From a bacterium (GTDB lineage: Bacteria > Planctomycetota > B15-G4 > JADJEK01), in assembly GCA_030428825.1 (NCBI GenBank), contig JAUIEL010000354.1, forward strand, positions 1-7,309: a stretch of 7,309 bases of DNA. Reading direction: 5' to 3'. Positions within the stretch are counted from its first letter, which is position 1, and each line of letters starts with the position of its first letter. Positions 1 to 5,100 of this stretch are shown here, in pieces. The notes under the pieces are model-generated. The model worked only from the letters and a program-made list of their open reading frames with translations, was not told the origin of the DNA and did not search any database. The position numbers and the translations under genes were made by a program.

Positions 1-167
1 CAGGCCGCGCGCGCGGTCCGGCGCGCCGCGCGCTCCGCCGCGTCCGCCGCCGCCGCCTCGTGCGCGCGGACGTCGGCGGTCGCGTCGCGGTGCACCCAGA
101 CCGCGGCGCCGAGCATCGCGAGCGCGAGCCCGTTCCAGAGCCAGGAGAGCGCGCCCCGCCGCGGCAC
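1..167 (-). CDS. Membrane-anchored protein of unknown family, N-terminal 55 codons only (cut by window edge)
   Basis: The frame starts with GTG at 167 and stays open to the left edge. The first residues read (M)PRRGALSWLWNGLALAMLG, giving a short basic N-terminus, then a hydrophobic stretch at about residues 7-25 that looks like a signal anchor or uncleaved signal peptide. After it comes an Ala/Arg/Glu-rich segment (residues about 29-55, with ADVRAHEAAAADAAERAARR) that would form a helix, perhaps a coiled coil, outside the membrane. The start lies 7 bases after the stop of the PQQ-like propeller gene on the same strand, so translational coupling is likely; no strong Shine-Dalgarno is visible. 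The internal ATG at codon 18 would remove most of the hydrophobic stretch, and no other start codon occurs nearby upstream in this frame, so GTG is preferred. The family is not recognisable from this fragment, and no function is assigned. Confidence 0.6.
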   Translation of the reverse strand, partial: MPRRGALSWLWNGLALAMLGAAVWVHRDATADVRAHEAAAADAAERAARRTARAA

Positions 168-174
168 CGCGCGG

Positions 175-1500
175 TCAGTCGTCCCGCGCGGGCGGGGGAG
201 GGGCCGCCGTCTCGAGCGCGTGCAGCGCCCGCTCGCCGCGGAGATAGAGGACGCGGCCGACGGCGACCGGCGAGGCGTCGAAGACGTCGTCGAGCTCGTT
301 CACGGCGAGGACCTCCGGTTCGGGGGCGTGCGAGAGGACGACGGTCGTCCCCTCGCGGCCGACGACGTAGACGCGGTCCGCCGCGCCGAGGAGGGACGCG
401 TAGACGTCGTAGATCCCGTCGAGGCGGAACGGGCCGGTCGGCTCGTCGCCGGTCACGACGTCGACCCGGGAGAGGACCCCCTGGTAGTGGCCGAGGAAGT
501 AGAGCGCGTCGCCGTACAGGAGCGGCGAGGGGACGTACGGCGTCCGGCGCGAGCGGAACCAGGCGACCTGGTCGGTCCCCGTCACGTCCCCCTCCGCGCC
601 CTCGAGCCGGACCGCGAACATCGCCCGCTTCTCGTAGCTGCTCCCCGCGATCACGAGCCCGCGCCCGGCGACCGGGGTCGCGCAGACGTTCTGGGACAGG
701 CCGCCGGCCGACCAGACGACGGCGCCGGTCTCGAGGTCGTACGCGCGGACCCGGCGCGTGCCGTTCACGACCGCGAGCGAGCGACCGTCGCTCTCGACGA
801 CGAGGGGCGACGACCACGAGGTCCCTTCGTCGCGCTCGGCCCGCCAGAGCTCCTCGCCGGTCGCGAGCGCGAGGGCGACGACGAACGAGGCTCCCTCGTG
901 GTCGCGGTTGACGACCACGGTCTCGCGGGCGAGCGCCGGCGAGGCCCCCTCGCCGTGCTCGTGCTTCGGCCGCATCGGGCCGAGGTCCTTCTCCCAGACG
1001 ACCTCCCCGTCGAGGTCGAGCGCGAACAGCCCGTGCGAACCGAACGACGCCACGACGAGGCGGCCGTCGGTGACCGGGGACGCCGACGCGAGGCTCGCGG
1101 TGACGTGCCCGCCGGCGCGGGGGACCGCGTCCCGCACCGTCGTCGTCCAGACCACCCGGCCGTCGCGGCGGTCGAGCGCGAGGACCTGGAACCGGTGGCG
1201 GCGCGTCACGCCGACGTTGTCGTGCTCGGGAGGGACGTTGAACGGGGCGGGTGCGAACGGCGGGCCGTGCGGGACCGCGGTCGTCAGGATCAGGAGGTCG
1301 CCGACGACGACGGGCGTCGAGTGTCCCTTCCCCGGCAGCTCGACCCGGAACCGCACGTTCTCGGTCGCGCTCCAACGGACCGGCGGATCGGCGTCGGGCG
1401 CCTCGCCGGTCCCGAGCGGCCCGCGCCACTGCGGCCACGCGGGCGGCGCGGTCCCGGCCGCGGCGAGGAGGAGGGCGGGGAGGAGCGTCGAGCAGGGCAT
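175..1500 (-). CDS. Exported PQQ-like (BamB-type) beta-propeller protein, 441 aa
   Basis: This is a complete secreted propeller of the outer-membrane-assembly-factor BamB/PQQ-like repeat superfamily. Residues 1 to about 21 form a Sec signal peptide (MPCSTLLPALLLAAAGTAPPA), followed at once by WPQWRGPLGTG, the hallmark N-terminus of planctomycete and acidobacterial PQQ-like proteins. About eight blades can be read, starting near residues 61, 140, 185, 230, 273, 325, 367 and 409. They carry repeated ASPV/SSPL strands and closing motifs such as LDRRDGRVVW, LDLDGEVVWEKDL, LATGEELWR and LETGAVVW. Other recognised family segments are NRDHEG, GTSWSSPLVV, TPYVPSPLLYGD, VVGREGTTVVL and DDVFDASPV. The 442-codon length fits the family. 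An upstream in-frame ATG exists at 1560, but the start at 1500 is chosen because GGAG lies 5 bases before it and the signal peptide begins there. Most such proteins have no demonstrated PQQ binding or enzyme activity; a role in sugar or alcohol oxidation, or as a scaffold, is inference only. Confidence 0.93.
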   Translation of the reverse strand: MPCSTLLPALLLAAAGTAPPAWPQWRGPLGTGEAPDADPPVRWSATENVRFRVELPGKGHSTPVVVGDLLILTTAVPHGPPFAPAPFNVPPEHDNVGVTRRHRFQVLALDRRDGRVVWTTTVRDAVPRAGGHVTASLASASPVTDGRLVVASFGSHGLFALDLDGEVVWEKDLGPMRPKHEHGEGASPALARETVVVNRDHEGASFVVALALATGEELWRAERDEGTSWSSPLVVESDGRSLAVVNGTRRVRAYDLETGAVVWSAGGLSQNVCATPVAGRGLVIAGSSYEKRAMFAVRLEGAEGDVTGTDQVAWFRSRRTPYVPSPLLYGDALYFLGHYQGVLSRVDVVTGDEPTGPFRLDGIYDVYASLLGAADRVYVVGREGTTVVLSHAPEPEVLAVNELDDVFDASPVAVGRVLYLRGERALHALETAAPPPPARDD

Positions 1501-1503
1501 CCG

Positions 1504-1558
1504 GACTCCGGGGGCGAAGCGGTCCCGGGTCACTGCACGCGGCGCGCGCGCCGGAGTC
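1504..1558 (-). repeat. Inverted repeat flanking the leader of the propeller gene
   Basis: GACTCCGG (minus strand 1558-1551) and CCGGAGTC (1511-1504) are perfect 8-bp complements separated by 39 bases. The downstream arm contains the ribosome binding site. A perfect 14-bp GC palindrome (1540-1553) overlaps the upstream arm. In a transcript that reads through from the lipoprotein gene, the pairing could hide the ribosome binding site. The repeat is seen directly; the regulatory role is inference, and GC-rich sequence forms such repeats easily. Confidence 0.35.
1506..1509 (-). promoter_or_regulatory. Ribosome binding site that sets the propeller gene start
   Basis: GGAG on the minus strand lies 5 bases before ATG at 1500. 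It supports this start over the ATG at 1560, which would add 20 arginine-rich residues in front of the signal peptide. The site sits inside the downstream arm of an 8-bp inverted repeat. Confidence 0.65.
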
Positions 1559-1560
1559 AA
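1532..1560 (-). promoter_or_regulatory. Weak candidate promoter for the propeller gene
   Basis: On the minus strand, TTGACT (1560-1555) is a good match to a sigma-70 -35 box. At 17 bases' spacing lies TGCAGT (1537-1532), which matches TATAAT at only three of six positions. The location, 32 bases before ATG, is plausible. The weak -10 box and the GC-rich spacer keep confidence low. Confidence 0.22.
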
Positions 1561-1576
1561 GGGAGGGCCGGCGGGG

Positions 1577-1598
1577 CGCGTTCCGGGCGCGGAACGCG
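1577..1598 (-). terminator. GC-rich hairpin just after the lipoprotein gene, possible terminator
   Basis: CGCGTTCC and GGAACGCG form a perfect 8-bp stem with a 6-base loop, starting 8 bases after the lipoprotein stop codon. The sequence that follows on the minus strand is C-rich (CCCCGCCGG), so there is no U-tract. It is not a classical intrinsic terminator, but could slow polymerase or protect the 3' end of the upstream message. Confidence 0.35.
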
Positions 1599-1606
1599 GC
1601 GCGGTG

Positions 1607-2038
1607 TCAGAACGAGATCGCCGCGAGCTCGATGTCGAGCCGGCTCTGGGTCAGCTCGAACATCGCGCCGGTCAGCGGGTCGATCAGGAGCGAGCCGATC
1701 AGCCCGCCGGGGAGGAGCGCGTTCCCGAAGAACGCCGGATCGACCTCCGCCTCCAGCTCGACGCGGCGGGGGAGGTAGCCGTCCTTCCGGACCTCCACCA
1801 CGTAGCGCGCGCCCTTCCAGTATCCGGCGCCGTTGTCGACCTCGACGTGGCACGGCGTGACGCCCTCGAAGACCGGGCGGTCGTCCGCGTCGAGGACGAC
1901 GACCCGCGCCTCGCTCGCGTTCGAGTCGATGTGGAGGAGCGTGCTCGCGTCGGAGACGATCGTCGCGCAGGAGGGGAGGAGGAGCGCGGTGAGCAGCGCG
2001 ACCGCGGCGCGGGAGGGGGAGAGGGACCGGCTCGCCAT
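1607..2038 (-). CDS. Small lipoprotein with PEGA-like domain, 143 aa
   Basis: The N-terminus is a lipoprotein signal peptide: basic MASRSLSPSR, a hydrophobic AAVALLTALL core, and the lipobox LPSC with the lipidated Cys at residue 24. The mature protein starts CATIVSDAS. That start resembles a widespread class of small 'CATI' lipoproteins which continue with a PEGA-like beta domain; here it is IDSNASEARVVVLDADDRPV through EGVTPCHVEV at about residues 37-67. A second strand region contains VEVRKDGYLPRRVELE (81-96). The hydrophobic, Gly-rich tail GGLIGSLLIDPLTGAMFEL (111-129) also matches that class, where this tail is typical. The residue after Cys24 is Ala, so by the enteric +2 rule it would go to the outer membrane; whether that rule holds here is unknown. 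ATG at 2038 has GGAGG 8 bases upstream. It lies between the giant redox gene (110-base gap) and the propeller gene (106-base gap), all co-directional. Its function is unknown; an envelope structural role is a guess. Confidence 0.87.
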   Translation of the reverse strand: MASRSLSPSRAAVALLTALLLPSCATIVSDASTLLHIDSNASEARVVVLDADDRPVFEGVTPCHVEVDNGAGYWKGARYVVEVRKDGYLPRRVELEAEVDPAFFGNALLPGGLIGSLLIDPLTGAMFELTQSRLDIELAAISF

Positions 2039-2046
2039 CGACTGGA

Positions 2047-2051
2047 CCTCC
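2047..2051 (-). promoter_or_regulatory. Ribosome binding site of the lipoprotein gene
   Basis: GGAGG on the minus strand lies 8 bases before ATG at 2038. It sits one base downstream of a 9-bp hairpin whose 3' arm ends in CCTCC, a sequence complementary to this site. Confidence 0.6.
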
Positions 2052-2052
2052 G

Positions 2053-2072
2053 GGAGGAGAGGGCTCTCCTCC
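2053..2072 (-). repeat. Perfect 9-bp hairpin next to the lipoprotein ribosome binding site
   Basis: GGAGGAGAG and CTCTCCTCC are exact complements with two bases between them, so the real fold would be an 8-bp stem with a 4-base loop. It lies in the 110-base gap between the giant redox gene and the lipoprotein gene. It could be a transcript-end structure of the giant gene or a leader element of the lipoprotein gene. No U-tract follows. The rest of the gap (2073-2148) holds no recognisable gene or promoter. Confidence 0.4.
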
Positions 2073-2148
2073 GCCGAAGTTCCTCATCGGACGCGGACTC
2101 GAATCCTCTGAACCGAATCGGCCCCGACGGCGACGCTCGACCGCGCGG

Positions 2149-5100
2149 TCAGTTTCGTTCGTGCAACCGGAGCGACTCCAGGTACGCGAGCAGGTCGAGG
2201 ATGTCTCCCTTCTGAAACGTGGACAGGAGGCCCTGCGGCATGCCCGAGACGTCCGAGGTCCTCCGCAGGCGGACCGAGCGCGGGCGGAGCTCGACCGGCG
2301 GCTTCACCTGGTACGGATCGGTCTGCACGCGGATCGCCCGCCGGTCCTCCTCGATCACCCGCCCCGCGACGACCCTCCCGTCGTACGTCACGAAGATCTC
2401 GACGACGTATTCCTCCGCGATCGTCGCCGACGGTTCGAGGATCTGCCGCAGGAGATCCTCCCGCTCGTACCGGCCGACGACCTCGCGGAGGTCGGGGCCG
2501 ACGCGGGCGGCGTTCCCGTCCCCGGTCGCGTGGCACGCGAGACACGAGGCGGCCCTCATCACCTCGAGTCCGCGCGCCGCCGACCGGCCGTCGACGAGGG
2601 GGAGGTCCGGGACGAGCTCGTCGACGGTCCAGTTCCGGACGAACGGCCGTCCGCTCGGATCGCCGACCGTCCGCAACGCGGTCGTCTCCGGGGCCGGCGC
2701 CGCCCCGTCCGCGACGACGTGCATCACGCCGTTCATCCGGACCCAGTGGCCGGGGAAGGTGCAGACGAACGGATGGTCGCCCGGCACGCCGGGGGCGTCG
2801 AACCGGAGCGTCTCCCGCTCGCCCGGCTGGAGCAGCCGGGTCGCCCAGAGGACCTCCGGCCGGTCGGGGACGAACCCCTTCGCGGCGGCGTCCGGGTCGC
2901 GCGCCATCTCCTCCGCCGCCAGGCCGACCGTCGCCAGCTGCCCGGGCGCGGTGACCACGACGTTGTGGGGCATGATGTCGACGTTCTCGAACGCGAGTTC
3001 GACCGGCCGCCCCGCGACGACCGTGAACTCCGTCCGGTCGTACTCGAGCCGGTCCGGCACCGGTCGGAGCACCACGACCTGCGGTCCCCGCCGCCGTCGG
3101 ACCTCGAGCAGGCCGGCGCGCGACGCCTCGTCGAGGTGCGGCGCGAGGTCGTCGGCGAACGCGAGCAGCTCGCGACCGGTCGGGCTCGCGAGCGCCCGAT
3201 CGTCGTCCGCCTCGAGCCGCTCCGTCAGGCGTTCGGCGAGCGCCCGCCGCACGTCGTCCGGCCAACGCGCGGCGGGGACGTCGCGCAGCGCGGCGACGAC
3301 GCGTCCCCGGAGCAGATCGTCGTCGAAGCGCTCCGCGAGCGCGGCGACCGCCTCGTCGGTCCGGACGCCGCCGGCGGCGAGCGCGCCGATCGCGCGGACG
3401 GCGGCGGCGCGGAGGCGCGCGCCGGGGCCGCGGAGCTCCAGGCGGAGCGAGACGTCCGGCGCCGGGTCGAGCGTCGCGCGGAAGACCGTCCGTCGTTCCG
3501 CGTCGAGGACCGAGACGACCGCGCCGTCGAGCCGCCGTCCGAGCGCGCCGTCGGTCCGGTTCCAGATCGTCACCGCGTCGACGGGAGTCGCGTCGCCGAG
3601 GTCGAGCTCCCACCAGGGGTCGGGCCGGGTCTCCGCGGTGTGCGTCTGCCCGCCGTCCCCGAACCGGCCGCTCCTGTTCCCGTCGATCGCCCGCTCCGGG
3701 TCCCCGCCCCAGGCGACCGATTCCTGCGACGCGATCCCGGCCGGCGCGAGGTTCCGGCCGCCGCTCTCGACCTCGACCTCGGCGAGCGTCAGGATCCGCT
3801 CCGGCCCGGGGAGCTCCACCCGGACGTATCGGCCGAGCGTCGGGTCGGTCGCCTCGCCCGACGCGTCGAGCTCGGCGAGGACGAGCGGGAAGAGCTCGCG
3901 CGCGACCTTCACGTCGTGGAGGTGAGGGAGCGACTCCAGCAGGTCGATCCGGCGCTCCGGGTCGTCGGCGGTGGCGTCCCAGCTCGGCGTCGCCGTCCCC
4001 TCGGCGCGCATCCGGGCCGCGGTCGCGAGCCGTCGCGTCGACGCCCGCCGCCCTTCGACCGCGAGCCGGCCCAGCGCGGAGACGACCGCCGGGCGCGACG
4101 CGTCCGGCACGACCGGGAGCGCCGCGAAGAGCCCCATCAGGAGGTGGTCGGCATGGCCGTCGGTCCGGAGGTCGGCGCGGTCGATCGCCGCGACGAGCTC
4201 GGCCCCCGGGTCGCTCCCCGACCGGTTCGCGAGCCCGAGCAGCGCGTCTCGCCGGGCGGCGGCGTCGAGCGCGGGGCGCGCCAGCCGCTCGCGGAAGAGC
4301 GGGGCGCTCTCCGCCACCCGCGCCAGCTCGTCGTCGTCGAGCCGCCGGAGGAGCCGCGCCAGCCCCTCGGGTCGATCGATCGCGAACGGCCGGCCGGAGG
4401 TGAGCGCGGCGCGCCACCACGGTTCGAGCTGCTCGAGCGTCTCCTGCAGCGCGTAGTCGACGAAGCGGTCGCGTTCGTGGCCGAGGACCTTCAGCGCGAG
4501 CTCCGCCGCCTCGGCCTCGCGGAAGAACGACAGCGCGACCAGCGCCTCCAGCCGGACCCGCGGGTGCGGGTCGTCGAGGATCCGCGCGAAGCGGCGGAGC
4601 GGCCGCGTCGCGTGGTCGCGCATCTGCCGGAGGACGCGCGTCGCCGCGGCGCGCGCGCGGAAGTCGTCCGACGCGAGGAGCCGCACGACGAGGCTCTCGT
4701 CGAGGACTCCGTGCCCCTGCTGCACCCAGAGCGCCTCGAGGCGACGGTGGTCGGCGTCCGGAGCGTCGGGCGGGAGCGTCTCCAGCCAGTCCCCGATCTC
4801 CGCCACGACGCGCTCGGTCGGGCGGCCGGAGAGCTCGATCCGCGCGCGCGACCGGACGCGGTCGCTCGGGTCGGCGAGGAGGGGCAGGATCGCCTCGACC
4901 GGTTCGCCGGCGATCGGAGGCGGCACCAGCGGGCGGGTCCCCGTCCGCGTGACCCGGTAGACGCGGCCGTGGGCGCGGTCGCGGCTCGGGTCGCGGAGGT
5001 GGTGCTGCATGTGGCCGATCAGGGCGTTGTGCCAGTCGAGGAACCAGATCGCGCCGTCCGGGCCGACCTCGACGTCCGACGGCCGGAAGTTCGGATCCCG

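Noticed and set aside
1540..1553. 14-bp perfect GC palindrome as a protein binding site
   Set aside because: It is essentially a run of alternating G and C, common in this sequence; without recurrence elsewhere it is not evidence for an operator.
1557..2087. Alternative 176-codon frame overlapping the lipoprotein gene
   Set aside because: It encodes an Arg/Pro-rich sequence with no signal, whereas the overlapping frame has a lipobox and PEGA-like pattern.
2080..2110. tRNA T-arm-like motif (minus strand GGATTCGAGTCC)
   Set aside because: The loop-closing bases do not pair as in a tRNA T-arm, and no acceptor stem, anticodon arm or CCA end can be drawn around it.
167..2151. Identical CCGCGCGGTCA at 167-177 and 2141-2151, both spanning a stop codon
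   Set aside because: An 11-base match made mostly of a GC palindrome is easily expected by chance in this composition, and no further similarity extends from either copy.
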